In this document: positions 33,301 through 44,619 of the stretch, one piece after another
How positions within the stretch are numbered: the stretch's first letter is position 1
Layout: each line of letters starts with the position of its first letter
Assembly: GCA_032164295.1 (NCBI GenBank)
Contig: JAJHTX010000006.1
Coordinates: 1,984,001 to 2,048,000 of the forward strand
Length of the DNA: 64,000 nucleotides
Direction: 5' to 3'
Source of the DNA: Inonotus obliquus
Lineage: Eukaryota; Basidiomycota; Agaricomycetes; Hymenochaetales; Hymenochaetaceae
The notes under the pieces: generated by a model
Seen by the model: the letters and a program-made list of their open reading frames with translations, nothing else
What the model was told of the DNA's origin: nothing
Database searches by the model: none
Made by a program: the position numbers and the translations under genes

Positions 33301-34749
33301 TGAAACTGGTGCACAAGTCGATGTGGACAAGAACTCTGACAACCCAGAGACTACAAACGTTACGTGCCGTGGAACGAAAGCAGCTATTTCGGCTGCTAAA
33401 TCATCCATTCTTGCAATCGCAGAACAAGTTGGACAGGAGATTACCGTTGTCCTTGATATTGAGAGGAGGTTCCATCGCTCAATCATCGGGCCCCAAGGCC
33501 ATGGACTTCACGATCTTGTCCTTCGCTGTGGAGGTCCGACTGATACTAGGCAGCAAGCTAGCCTCATTCGATTGTTAGTGATTACTTTTTTCTTGCAAGT
33601 CTGGCATTATAACTTATGTATTGTACGGCAGCCCTAACCAGTCTGAACCATCTGACGAAGTTCGATTACGAGGTGACGCGACTGTTGTTAATAAGCTCAA
33701 GCAAGAGCTGGAAAAGATCGTGGCCTCCCTTCGTGACCGAGTTGTGCTTTATGTTGAAGTTCCGCATCCTCAACACAGGGCCTTGATTGGAAGGAATGGT
33801 CAGCACCTCAATGACCTCCAGCACCGAACGGGGGCACAGGTACAATTCCCTGGCTCTCGTTCATATAATCAAGTCGGCGAAGCGGAGAATGCGGCAGAGT
33901 TCAAGGACGCCGACCCTCAGAACCTTGTGAAGGTGATCGGCACCCGCACTGCATGTGATAAGGCTATCAAAGAACTTTCGGTTAGTCAATCTCACTTTCC
34001 TTGCGAACTCGACTGACACGTCAATAGGCGAGTGTCAAGGCCCCTTCTCCTTCTGCAACATTCGATCCTGTAACAGACACGTTGAACGTGCCCCTGAAGT
34101 ACCACCACTTCATTGTTCAACAAGGTAGCCTGTTCCGTACGCTTCGTTCCTTCGGGGTAAGCGTAGAGCAATCCGCTACTCCCACAAAGTCCGCTCTTCC
34201 GGCTCGTCCGCTTAGCGAAAAAGCAGCTTCCGCGCGCATTGACGACGCGGAGGAAGAGACTGCAGGGATTGAGTGGCAGGTGGTGTCAAACTACCAGGAC
34301 GCCGAGGAAGGAGATTCTGTGTGGACCCTCAAGGCTCGCGATGAAGCTGGACTTGAGAAAGCGAGGAACCATATTAGTGAAGCTATCAAGCAGGCGGAAG
34401 AGTCTAATCTAGTTGGCTTCCTGACTCTGGCTGACCGGACCGCTTTCCCTCGTATCGTTGGTGGGTTTCAGTTCGTTCGTAGCTGTCAGAGAAAGCTCAC
34501 AGACGTCATTCTTTCTAGGCACTAAAGGAGCCAATGTATCCCGCCTTCGCACTGAAACTGGTGCTGACATTACAGTCAGCAGAGAGAACAACACTATCAC
34601 CATTATTGGTACGTACTTTCCCCAGATGCTTACCACAGATAGGGTTCTCATGCACATATCATCATTAAGGTTCCGAAACATCTATTGACGCAGCAAAGGA
34701 GGCTATTCTTCGCACCGCGTCAAGCCGTGGTGGCCGTCGGGGTGACTGA
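30304..34749 (+). CDS. SCP160: vigilin/Scp160 multi-KH RNA-binding protein
   Basis: Fourteen exons: 30304..30333, 30393..30857, 30910..30967, 31023..31962, 32011..32274, 32333..32501, 32553..32732, 32786..32851, 32905..33138, 33191..33573, 33632..33980, 34028..34460, 34519..34608 and 34670..34749; 1246 aa, close to yeast Scp160 (1222 aa). About twelve KH modules can be followed. Intact GXXG loops occur in GPKG, GKDG, GSHG, GQSG, GRGG, GPQG, GRNG and GTKG, while at least four modules are degenerate (for example GDAA, GKYA), as in known vigilins. The C-terminus is RGGRRGD. The family binds polysomal mRNA at the ER. Intron 1 has a GC donor (CAG/GCAAGT), giving the N-terminus MATLSAAELQ-KKHELEG. 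Convergent with the SR140-like gene. Confidence 0.95.
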
Positions 34750-35055
34750 AAGCTTTACCGATTCGTTTCTATTCAATTTTCTGTCACTCATGGATGGAGG
34801 CTCCGCAACCTCATCGGTCTTCTTTTTTACTATTACTACTACAGCAAGAACAAAATTCTGCATCTCGCTATGTTTGCGTGCTTTCAAAAGTATATTCACA
34901 TATCTATTTGGGTAACAGTTACTATCTGACATGCAGCAATACGAAACATAGAATATATACGTCTGATAGTGTGAACGAAGCATTTGAAAAGCTAATTGCG
35001 TGAACCCAAGAAAAGCAAGGAGATACGGAGCCGGAATAGATTCTGTTGAACAATT
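34750..35055. terminator. shared convergent 3' region of SCP160 and the SR140-like gene
   Basis: About 300 bp of AT-rich sequence between two stop codons. It must contain both polyadenylation regions; no single site can be fixed from sequence alone. Confidence 0.4.
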
Positions 35056-38050
35056 TTAAAGTGGGATGCCGTCAATGTCGTCATCAGGGATCGGTTCGCC
35101 GTCGATGTTGTCTATGGGCCCGCCATCAATAGGTTCACCATCGATTGGGTCACCGTCAATAGGTTCTCCGTCGATCGGTTCTCCATCCACATCATCAATC
35201 GGTATTCCATCCACATCATCTTCGACTGCTTTCTTGTTATCTGCGTTTTCTGCATCGCTATCATCCATGTCCATGTCCATCTCGCCCTCATCATCGCGCG
35301 ATGCAGTAGGTATGGAAGCGCTAGCGGCGGTTATGGTAGTAGCTGTGGTCGCAGCAACGACGGCGACAGGTACAGCTGCAGGCTTAAACGAGCTCGTCTT
35401 GAACTTACTCGCAAACGCCCTTCCTTCCTCTTTCTTCTCCCCCTCTCCTCTCCCATTCTCATCCTCCCCTTCCTTCCCTTCCTTCTCAACCAAACCCCCA
35501 TCAAGCCTCGATCTCAAAATCTCAATAAACTCTGGTGGGAATACAATCCAATCCTCCCAAACATCCAACACGCTTGTTATCTGTTTCTTAAATGTTTCTG
35601 CTGTGATACGACCTGGGAAGGAGTGATAGATGCTTGAGAGGTGATCAAAGACTATACCGAGACGGGATTGGAATTCTTGTCGGAATTTCCAGGCGTTCGG
35701 GATTGTAGCGGCGGAGTTGTGGAGGATGTCGCAGATGAGATGGAGGCGGGCTACTTTACGCGGGACAGGGGTACCGTCGACGAGGAGAGAACCGACGATA
35801 ATGTCGCTGACCTGTAAATGTATATTATGGAACTAGAATCGATATCACAAGATACTGGGATATGAGGTATAACGCACCTCAGAAGCTGCTTCGGCGTGTT
35901 CAAGACTGAATGCCATACAACGAGCGAGCTCTCCACGTTTTCCGGCTAGAGCGCGAAGCATTGCTTCAAATCGTTTGCGTGCGAGTCTTCCCAGTCTATT
36001 CTTGCGACCTTGCTCACGCTCAGATTCTTCAGCGGAGTCGGTAGAGTAAACGGAGTTGTATCCCTGACAAATGCTTTTACAACTGCGTTCAAAATAACAA
36101 TAGATGAGAGGAAATACCTCATCATCAAATCCATCTATCAAAGCCTCGCCGTTAACCAAAGCGCGATACAGCCGGTTCTCTGCTGTCTGTTATACACTGT
36201 CAATCAAACTTGCTCGTAGGTCTAAAATACTCAATTACTCACGGCAGGATTAAACAAGAACCTAAACTTGGGGTTCTGTCTCTCCCTCTCGCGAAGCAAA
36301 CCCTCAAACTTCTCGCCGTTATCCTTCACCTTCAACGCAACAGTTCGAAGGAACTTCTCTGAATCAGGATCAACACCCGTATGTCCATGACCTAGCGGGC
36401 TATGTGAGTGACGCCTGCTCCGACCATGACTACGACTCCGGCTTCTACTCCAACTATGACTATCGTATCTCCTACGGCGGTCATACGAACGAGAACGGGA
36501 TCGCGTGCGAGAGTATGAGTGGGAACGGGAGCGATAATATCGTCGTCTGCTCCTGCTGCGCGAACGGGACTGAGAATAGCTCCTCGGTCGTTTGTATCCG
36601 TGCGGACGCGAACGTGACCGGGAGCGATAGTGAGAACGCTCGGGAGAGTAACTTCTGCTTCGACCTCTGTCTCTGGACCGGGAACGAGAGTGTGTAGGCG
36701 AGTCCTTATAAGCTGCATGTAGCCAAAGTTGATGAATTCAGTGAAACATGTTTTCAATCCAATGAGTAAGGGCATACCCGCATAAGCAGGCTTGGCTGCC
36801 ATAGGCACGGCCTTGCTCCAACCGACCCTCAAAATTGAGCCTCCCCAATCGAAACCGTCCATTTCGCGAACAGCAGTCTCCGCGTCTTTTCGTCTCATGA
36901 ACGACACGAACCCGCTAAGTCCTCCTGCCCGTTTGGAGCGCGCTGCGTTGATGTCCGTTCCAGGTCCCTGTGAGGGACCGCCACGTGGCCACATTATCTT
37001 GACCTATAGGTGTTAATTGGCTTTGTAAGAGGACTGGAAAGAAACTGATGAAAACCCATGCTCGACGACGTACCGAGCCAACGGGACCACAACGCTGCGC
37101 GAAGAAATTACCAAGTGCCACCTCATTGACATTCTGTGGCAAATTCGCAACGAAAATGTTGGATGTCTGCTCTTACTTATTAGTGAAGGTGATGCTTCAT
37201 ACATAGGTATTTAGTATACCAGAGGATCACCGCGGTCCTTACTCCCGCTTTGTCCTTCGTACGCTGTAAAACGAATGGGCTCAGTTTGCATTACAATGTC
37301 AAAGGCTAGCTTATGACCCACCAGCAAGTGCTGTCACCGATCTCCCTTGTACTGAGGCGAGTGTTACTGAGCCAGGTCAAATGTATAGCCAAACATAAAC
37401 TAACCTCTACTGCTCCGAGCGAGTCGAGCCTCCCGCTCGGCCTGATCTCTGTGGGCAATAACACGAATGGAGGAAATGCGATGAGAAGCTGAATGTATAA
37501 ATGTACCTCTTTATCTCTTCCAAGAAGTCGTCCATCGCACGCTTGCCCCTGGGTCTCGAGGAAAGCGGGGCGGGGGAACCATGGCGCTATAAACTAGCTG
37601 AGCTCTGCTTATCGCAATACAATCTATATGATACGCAGACGTACAGTGGGCTCATCATCCTCGAATGCCCTCATACCCTCACTCTGCCGTCCACGACCCT
37701 TTGGATTGTACTCCGCGCGCTCTATTCCTCCCCCAGCTCTTACAAACCCACTACCCTTCCTTCTCGAGCCTTCACCTTCAAACGCATCAAGGAACTCTGC
37801 ATACGTCTTGGCAGCGAGCTCTTCTTCCTCTCTCTTTTTCGCCTCTTCGCGTTCTTTTTCTTTCTCTCGCTTGGACTTGCGTACAGTACCCTGAGTGTAC
37901 TGCGAGAGCTTTTGGTCATCTACCGCCTTTTGCTACAATATTCAAATTAAAACTGTGAATAAAAAAGTTAGGTTACGCGATACGCACCGGTATTGCTTCC
38001 TCCTCATCATTGTTGAAGAACGTTGCTAGTTTTGTCTTCGTCCGGTCCAT
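35056..38050 (-). CDS. SR140: U2 snRNP-associated SURP protein (SR140/U2SURP-like)
   Basis: Twelve exons: 37988..38050, 37645..37932, 37507..37586, 37405..37448, 37322..37345, 37220..37263, 37074..37166, 36778..37003, 36243..36712, 36118..36177, 35878..36063 and 35056..35811; 777 aa. N-terminus: MDRTKTKLATFF, then Lys/Arg/Glu-rich sequence and KRAMDDFLEEIKR. An RRM follows (TSNIFVANLP, VKIMWPRGG, SGFVSFMRRKDAE). A long Arg/Ser-rich segment precedes a SURP module (FLRTVALKVKDNGEKFEGLL, then NPKFRFLFNP). A CID/RPR domain (ARKRFEAMLRAL to EFIEILRSRLDGG) is next, then an acidic tail of DGEPID-type repeats. Human U2SURP has RRM, SURP and CID in the same order, so orthology is likely. It acts with the U2 snRNP in splicing. 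Exon 10 has an alternative acceptor 2-3 nt away. Confidence 0.92.
35064..35220 (-). repeat. in-frame tandem repeat coding for (D-G-E/D/G-P-I)n
   Basis: Read on the minus strand, a unit of about 15 nt encodes DGEPI, DGDPI, DGGPI or DGIPL, with occasional DDV or DNI spacers. At least eight degenerate copies run to the C-terminus of the SR140-like protein. The antisense strand is open too because of the periodicity, which explains a spurious long frame at 35066-35626. Confidence 0.85.
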
Positions 38051-38290
38051 GACAGAAGTAGAGAATGTGCAGATGCAGACGCCTTCAAAACGTATCAAGT
38101 CACGCCGATCTTATACCCGTTATGGAAGTACCTCAGACAACATAAGTACGGTTCAAACTCGTATAATTTGAGTAGGTAATTAACGTTATCTAAAAACATC
38201 TATTCCTGGGTATAAATCATTAAGAAAGGCTGAAACAAACAGACATTCGATATCATAACCGAGGCACTATAGACCCAGCCTATAACAAAC

Positions 38291-39396
38291 TCAGAGACTC
38301 TTCGGTTTCTTGCCGAGTTTCTCACCAGATTCCTTTCCAAGAACTTTCTGGCGCTGAGAAAGCATGTAAGTATACATAACATATAGACCTAGCGAAACGA
38401 GGTCAGCTTGACGGCACATGGAAGACAATCTTCTAGGACACTTACCAGGCCACCAAATTAAAAAGAGCACTCCGCGTAGATAATCATATGGAGACCACAA
38501 GTTTCCCTTCAGCCATGCACCCAGGCTCGACGTGGGGATTGGGGAAGAGCGAGGAAGAGTAGCAAAGTTAACGAACGCCTCCGAGCTTGCACCAACGGGG
38601 TACAGGACGAGGAAGGTCGTGTATCGCAGCCACAGAAGAGGGTGCGGCGGAGGAGAGGTTGAGATGAGCGAGTACGCATAGAATGTGTATCTGATAACTT
38701 CGGTGATTGACCAGGCGAAGATCATGGAGGCGAAAAGTGGTGAACTTCGCGCCTATCGGACCAGACAAAGTCAGAATCGAAAAAGGCTTATTAGAAACAA
38801 AACCGGATATACGCACAGTCTCGAATCTTTCACAGACACCCCAGACAAGGAAAATTCTGCTCGCAACCTGTGCCGCAGTAGTTTGTATAGGACTACGAAC
38901 CCATCCCAGTGCGGAGTGTACGACCTCCAAGAGCGCCAAAGTCTGGACAATCGTTGTTTCCGGACCGATCACCGCGTATGTCGTACTTGCACGTTGCAAG
39001 AGAGGCTGAAGTAATTTTTCTTGAACACGAGCGGCAGTACTTGCTCGTGCCTTTGTGCTGGCGGCTTTAGAGAATGGACGAATGAAAGAAGCAAGACGTG
39101 CCGACGCGGAAAGCGGTCGCGATGCTATCGCTGCCGATGAGGATGAATGGATGAAGGAGAATCCGAGAATATGCAGCATCAATACAGTCAGAATGTAGCC
39201 CCACGCGAGCGCTGAGACGACGTTGTATGCGATTAGGTAGTATTTCACTGCTGAGTTTGTCCCTAGAAAAACCAAACCAGACCACCCTCGTACCATTATT
39301 CCCATAAAGAAACATAGAAATCCGACCTTTCTTAGAGGAACTACCCCCATCCGGAGTCGGGACAGGTGGTAATTGAGATTTCTGCTTTGGCGGCAT
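38291..39396 (-). CDS. PHS1: very-long-chain (3R)-3-hydroxyacyl-CoA dehydratase
   Basis: Exons 39327..39396, 38817..39262, 38446..38752 and 38291..38388 give 306 aa. The enzyme performs the third step of the ER fatty-acid elongation cycle. Several membrane segments are visible (YYLIAYNVVSALAWGYILTV, ALLEVVHSALGWV, IFLVWGVCERF, MIFAWSITEVIRYTFYAY, LLWLRYTTFLVLYPVG). The catalytic Tyr/Glu pair of the yeast enzyme is matched by Y-P-V-G-A-S-S-E (Tyr223, Glu230). The C-terminus GKKPKSL is Lys-rich, like an ER-retrieval tail. Intron 1 uses the weak donor GTCGGA. A hydrophilic insertion (about residues 60-95, Ser/Ala/Arg-rich) separates the first two membrane segments and is longer than in yeast Phs1. 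Confidence 0.95.
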
Positions 39397-39835
39397 GTCG
39401 AGAAAATGCGTGAGGTTAGTGAATGAAGAGAAGAGGGAAGTTCTGACTCGTTTAGTTCATAACCGTTGCTAAAGAAATACTATCACGTGAAGGTTGTTTA
39501 TTCATGCCTTCGATTTTCAAAAAGAAATGCACTTACTGTACTGGCTGATGCAATAATGATGCTTATGGGCTTTACTGTAGTCGTTGAACAGATTTTTACA
39601 CTGATTCTCCTCTGTGTGCCGTCACTGCCGTGCATGACTGGAATCTCGAAGAAAATTGGAGAAAATTAGAGATTGGAGACTTGTTATGAACAAGCAAATT
39701 GAAAGGTAACTATAATCACAACATTTTAGGACCATAAACAAATGTTGTAGCGAGTGAGTCGTCTGATACGTATACGACTGAGAAAGCTAGAAGTGTTCTA
39801 CTGAGTACTGTACTCAAGGTACTACCGTCTAGCTG
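39397..39835. other. intergenic, no gene
   Basis: Upstream flank of PHS1. No gene or repeat recognised before the first F-box unit begins near 39836. Confidence 0.4.
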
Positions 39836-39912
39836 CCGGATACCTCCTTCGGAGCTTTCCGAGACCTGATTATTTCTGAGATGGGAGATGATATCTTCCT
39901 TTTCTCCATAAA

Positions 39913-41182
39913 ATGGATAGCCTTCCTCCGGAGATTCTCTGCAACATATCCATGGAGAGATTGCTGAATGCGAGCTTCAAACGTCGCTATTCTTCCTCCG
40001 ATTCCATCCCAGCACTCCTCCACATCTCCCATGTCTGTCGGACCTGGCGACACCTCTCTCTTTCCTATCGCGAATTGTGGTCGTACCTTTACATGAATAC
40101 ACGGAGCTCGAGGAAACAGGAGGCAATGGTGGAAGTTTTCGATACGTGGATGACACGGTCGAATGATGGGCCACTCAACTTCGAGGTCTCCTTTTATTCG
40201 CCTTCCGAAGAAGGACACAAGCGCGCTGAATACATTCTGACGACGCTGGAAGGCCATGAACATCTTTTGCAGCGGAGTATCCTTTTCATTGTGATTTCCA
40301 GGATTCAATTTGATCAATTTGCCACTCTTGACGTCGCTGGAACTGGCGCTGGACCAGTCGCTGCGATCCACGGCCGACTTTACCGATTCTTTGCGACTAA
40401 GACAATTGACGATTAAACATAACAATTTCAATTTGCTGACAGATGGTAGACTGTCACAGCTGGAGCGCGTTAGCTTGTCCTTATCCACTCTTTTGGGCTT
40501 GAGAATATTGAGAAACACCCCCTTCATGCGTTGTCTCTCCATTTCTGCCAACTCCACGGCACCATTATCGCCGATTGTTTTGGACGGAGAACCTATCCTG
40601 CATATCTTCCTCAACGAGTTATCTCTGTTGGGAGAGCATGGTAGTGTTCTGCCAGCCACGATTATCGATGCTGTGACACTCCCGTCCTTGCAGTCCCTCA
40701 CTTACCGTAATCACATCGGAAACGAGAAACTGCTTCGTTTCTTCCAACGTTCCTCCCCTCCCCTCACACGGCTTCGTATGCGTTGCAAGGACTCGCGCGG
40801 AGAGACCTTGATTGATATTCTCCGCCTCTTACCCTCTTTAAAGGATCTTCGAATCTCTCACACGAAGTTATCCGACTGGTTCTTCCGCGAACTCACCGTC
40901 CCGGGTGATATAAGCGATAGCAGTCCAGCCACCCGCGAGCAGATCATTTGTCCACTGCTATCGTATTTCTCAATCAGAGAACGCGTGACTTATGGCTTAG
41001 ATCCCTTGCTCACCATGGTGAAATCGCGAGCCTCCATCCTTGGGACGTTCGAAATGGCTTCGTTTTATAACTATCGTTCCCCCAGCGATCCTTATGTCAC
41101 AAAGGATCGTACTGTTCCCGTCGCAGACCTTGATAACTACGCTAGTGATATTGACCCGGGGCGAGCCTTCACTCTCCGTTAG
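39913..41182 (+). pseudogene. F-box protein, unit 1, frameshifted
   Basis: The frame opens MDSLPPEILCNISMERLL with a complete F-box (HISHVCRTWRHLSLSYRELW) and runs to about 40240. Relative to unit 2, about 20 nt are missing at about 40238 (between ATTCTGACGAC and CTGGAAGGCCATG), which shifts the frame. The remainder is open in another frame from about 40250 to the stop at 41180-41182 and retains the leucine-rich part (LLTSLELALDQS, LLGLRILRNTPFMRCLS, LPSLKDLRISHTKLSDWFF) and the AFTLR end. An intron skipping the lesion is not obvious, so I call it a pseudogene; it could instead make a truncated F-box protein. Confidence 0.8.
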
Positions 41183-41403
41183 GTGCAGACCTGGATCTCG
41201 GAGCGGAGATTATGGGAAAATGGAGCAACCAACCCAGAAGACGAAAAAACTGGCTTTCCGAGATATGCATACTCGTTTCCTCGCTTCCTTCGACACTCAC
41301 TACAGTAAATATCATCACGCATCCGATTGACACTCGATACTCTATGCAAATGCCAGTACAGAAATATCCAATGATTATACATTCCAAAGTGACGAACACC
41401 CAT

Positions 41404-41875
41404 TACGTCTTCTCTTCCTTCACCTCCGCATCCGTATCAATTCTATCAGTCTCGACCTCCGAGTCATTGAGCCGCTTTCGGAGTCTGAGGTTTGATGTCT
41501 TTGTCTGAATAACGCTCTTTATAGAGCCTTCGTTGACGTTAGTCCTCGATACCAATCTTTCACCTTCGAAATAAACTATATCAGTATTTCTTCCTCAAAG
41601 TGAAAAGAAAAGGATTGCCTATCTCTAGCCTACCAAAATTCTACTCCCAGCTTTCCCCCTGACTTCTCTAATCCCCCAATCCAGCGCCGAACAATCATAA
41701 GCTTTCTTCGCGGTTCCCAGAGACGATTTTGAGTCTGTACTAGGACGAGTCTGTGTTGCAAGAACTCAGTCGTCTCTTCAAACATTATAACATCCATCCC
41801 GTCTTTATGTGTGTTGAATAACAACTTCAACCGTTTCGTCGATGTATGAGGTAGCGCCGGGTGCCGGAAATACAT
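41404..41875 (-). pseudogene. partner reading frame, unit 1 (unknown family)
   Basis: Minus-strand segments homologous to the other partner copies: THKDGMDVIMFEETTEF near 41810, then WEPRRKLMIVRRWIGGLEKSGGKLG, and after a gap or intron NVNEGSIKSVIQTKTSNLRLRKRLNDSEVETDRID-like sequence (first 18 residues shown per segment) ending at about 41404. The frame shifts between segments, so the gene is either spliced or decayed. The family is not recognised. The sequence is helical and charged. Confidence 0.4.
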
Positions 41876-42285
41876 GGTTTACCAAATTCAGAAGATGAGA
41901 AAGAGCTTGACTTGGGTTTTCGGATGATTAGTTTGCTTGGAATTTGAAGGTAACCTTTCATTTCTCTGCAAACCAATCTTCAACAGATAATCGAACAGTG
42001 GTCCATTACACTTCGCTTGCTTACTTCACAACTAGATCTGCTTATTATAAGAGTACCTCACCGGGGGAGGTCAGATTATCTCTATGCGGTATTCATGCCT
42101 GGCCCATGATGCTGGCAAGTCAGAGAACTGCAACTTGAGCAGAAAATAACACTAACATGACATTTTAGGACCATGATTAGTGTATGCGTGCTTATATACG
42201 CTTCCTTCGGAACTTTCCGAGACTATATGATCTAAGGTGGCAAAGATGGAGATGGTATCTTCCCATCTTCAAGCTTTTCTCCACT

Positions 42286-43629
42286 ATGAATAACCTTCCT
42301 CCGGAGGTCCTCTGCGAAATATTCATGGAGAGCTTGGAGAAACAGCCCTTTTCTTTTTCCCAATCCATCTTAGCGCCCCTCCACATCTCCCATGTCTGTC
42401 GGACCTGGCGACACCTCTCTCTTTCCTACCGTGAACTATGGTCGTACCTTTACATAAGTATGAGGAGCCCGAGAAAACAGGAGGCAATGGTGGAGGTTTT
42501 CGATACGTGGATGGCGCGGTCGAATGATGGGCCACTCAACTTCGAGATCCTCTTTCTTATGGATTCGCGCGCAAGCGTAGAAAGTCACCGACGGGCGGAG
42601 TACATTCTGACGACACTTATCGAAAATCAGCACCGCTGGAAGGCCATGTCCTTCTTTTGCAGCGGCGTGTCCTTTTCATCACGATTTCAAGGCTTCAAGT
42701 TGACTCATTTGCCACTTTTGACGTCGCTGAGGCTGTCGCTGGATCAGTCGGCATCTGCCAAGGCAGATTTCACCAATTCTTCGCGACTACCACAATCAAC
42801 GATTCAGCATAACAATTTCAACTTGCTCACAGATGGTATACTGCCGCAGTTGAAGTGGATTTGCTTGGATTTTTGTTTGCAGGAAGACGAAAATGCTGAA
42901 AATACCAAGTCTACTCTTTTGGGCCTGAAACTCTTGAGGAGTTCTCCGTTTATGCGTTATCTCGACATTACCACCTACTATTCCACGGTGGAGAGCTTAT
43001 CGCCGATTGTCTTGGACGGGGGACCTATTCTGCATACTTGCCTCAACGAGCTATCTCTGTCTGGGTGGCGTGGTAGTGAACTACCAGCCGCGATTATCGA
43101 TGTTTTGACACTCCCGTCCTTGCAGAGACTTCGTTATCTTGACCACGTCGGAAATGAGAAACTGCTTCGCTTCTTTCAACGCTCCACACCTCCCCTCACA
43201 GAGCTTAGCTTGGGTTTGAGGGACTCGCGTGAAGAGACCTTGATTGACATTCTCCGCCTTTTGTCGTCCCTAAAGAAACTTGATATCTATGGCAAGGAGC
43301 TATCCGACTGGTTCTTCCGCGAACTGATCGTACCGAGTGGTATGAGCGATAACAATTCGGCCACCCGCGAGCGCGTCGTTTGTCCTATATTATCGTCTTT
43401 CGGAATAGGCGAGATATCTTCAGATACATCGTGCTTAGATTCCGTGCAGACCATGGCGAAGTCGCGAACCTCCGTCTTTGGTACACTTGAAACGGCCTCG
43501 TTTTATAATAAGCATCCTCCCACCCCTTCTCACATCCGGAGGGGTTGTCCTGACCGTACTGTTGCAGTGATAGACCTTGATAAATACTCTGGTTACATCG
43601 ATCCGATCCGAGGCCTCACTCTCCGTTAG
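42286..43629 (+). CDS. F-box/leucine-rich protein, unit 2 (only intact copy)
   Basis: Open from ATG 42286 to TAG 43629, 447 aa, no intron needed. (An in-frame ATG at 42184 would add 34 residues with no counterpart in the other copies.) F-box at residues 1-50: NNLPPEVLCEIFMESL, then HISHVCRTWRHLSLSYRELW. The rest has irregular leucine-rich repeats (LPLLTSLRLSLDQS, LLGLKLLRSSPFMRYLDI, LPSLQRLRYLDHVGNEKLL, LSSLKKLDIYGKELSDWFF) and ends GLTLR. F-box proteins recruit Skp1-Cul1 ubiquitin ligases and bind targets through the repeat domain. Targets here are unknown. Large F-box families with this LPPE-LC-IF start are typical of Agaricomycetes. Confidence 0.88.
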   Translation: MNNLPPEVLCEIFMESLEKQPFSFSQSILAPLHISHVCRTWRHLSLSYRELWSYLYISMRSPRKQEAMVEVFDTWMARSNDGPLNFEILFLMDSRASVESHRRAEYILTTLIENQHRWKAMSFFCSGVSFSSRFQGFKLTHLPLLTSLRLSLDQSASAKADFTNSSRLPQSTIQHNNFNLLTDGILPQLKWICLDFCLQEDENAENTKSTLLGLKLLRSSPFMRYLDITTYYSTVESLSPIVLDGGPILHTCLNELSLSGWRGSELPAAIIDVLTLPSLQRLRYLDHVGNEKLLRFFQRSTPPLTELSLGLRDSREETLIDILRLLSSLKKLDIYGKELSDWFFRELIVPSGMSDNNSATRERVVCPILSSFGIGEISSDTSCLDSVQTMAKSRTSVFGTLETASFYNKHPPTPSHIRRGCPDRTVAVIDLDKYSGYIDPIRGLTLR

Positions 43630-43860
43630 CTGCATGATCTGGATTTCGGAGATGACAGGGAAAAGGCACCGCCATCCAGCAAGACGAAAGAACCTCGAAA
43701 TTATGGTTTTCCGATATTTGCATACTCGTTTCTATTCTTCAATGCTTGATGCAACTAATCCATCTGGTTGACGCCGAATACTGTGTGTAATGTCAGCCTG
43801 AGTACGGAAGCACCCAGTACGTGCATTATTAATTCGTGGAAGGCAGGATACTCACACAGG

Positions 43861-44568
43861 ATATAGACAATACCAACGACTTCAAAGCATCATGCACGCG
43901 CAAGCGACGAATACCATATTCCCTCACATCTGCATCCGTATTAATCCTCTCCGTTTCGACCTCCGAGTCATCCACCCAATTTCGGAGTCTGAGGTTTGAC
44001 GTTCTACTCTGAATAATGTCACGAATTCTCTTTACAGGGCCCTCCTTGACGTTGGCCCTTGATGCCAGCTCTTTTACCTTCGAAATCAGTAAAATTGAAA
44101 AGAACAGAATTGCTCGTTCTCTCGCTTCCCTCACAGCTTCACTACCCTCCAAGGTTTCCCGTCAGACGAATCAACTGCGCGTACGCACAGCCCATCTTCT
44201 CCGTAACCATATCCTAATATCAGTCCCAGATTTCCTCCCGACTTCTTTCATCCTCCCAATTCCTCGTTCAACAACTTCATGGACATTTTCTTCGGAGTTT
44301 CTAGAGATGGCCTCGAGTCTGTGTTGCATTAACATATCTTCAGTCGTCTCTTTTACTCTACAACATCCACCCTGTCTTTATGTGTGTCGTATGTAAACTC
44401 CAAATCGTCAGACGTTTCGTCGATGTATGTGGTAGCACCGGGTATGAGAACTGTACAGGATTTGGTTCCATTTTGTCGAAGATGAGGCGCCGACGCGCCG
44501 TGACTGTCATCCGCCCACTCCGAGTTCGTTACTTTGCAAATCTCACGACGTCGGGCAGAATGGATCAT
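43861..44568 (-). pseudogene. partner reading frame, unit 2
   Basis: The best preserved partner copy. From the right: ATTYIDETSDDLEFTYDTHKD (about 44440 to 44370), a frame change, then VKETTEDMLMQHRLEAIS, VHEVVERGIGRMKEVGR, a further change, then ISKVKELASRANVKEGPVKR, TSNLRLRNWVDDSEVETER and INTDADVREYG toward 43900. Adjacent segments sit in different frames. Whether short introns or decay explain this is undecided. The protein would be about 200-250 aa, helical and highly charged. It converges on the F-box gene of the same unit. Confidence 0.45.
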
Positions 44569-44619
44569 ATTTCCGGAATTCTGTCCCTCATATAGATGTA
44601 CTAATTCTAAATCACTGCT

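Noticed and set aside
35064..35220. CRISPR-like repeat
   Set aside because: The unit is a short degenerate coding repeat without spacers, inside a eukaryotic gene.
35066..35626. 186-codon plus-strand frame rich in Ser/Met/Pro/Ile
   Set aside because: It is the complement of the DGEPI repeat and CID end of the SR140-like gene; its periodicity comes entirely from that repeat.
39829..40701. 290-codon minus-strand open frame
   Set aside because: It is the antisense shadow of F-box unit 1; similar antisense frames recur opposite every F-box copy and carry no independent motif.
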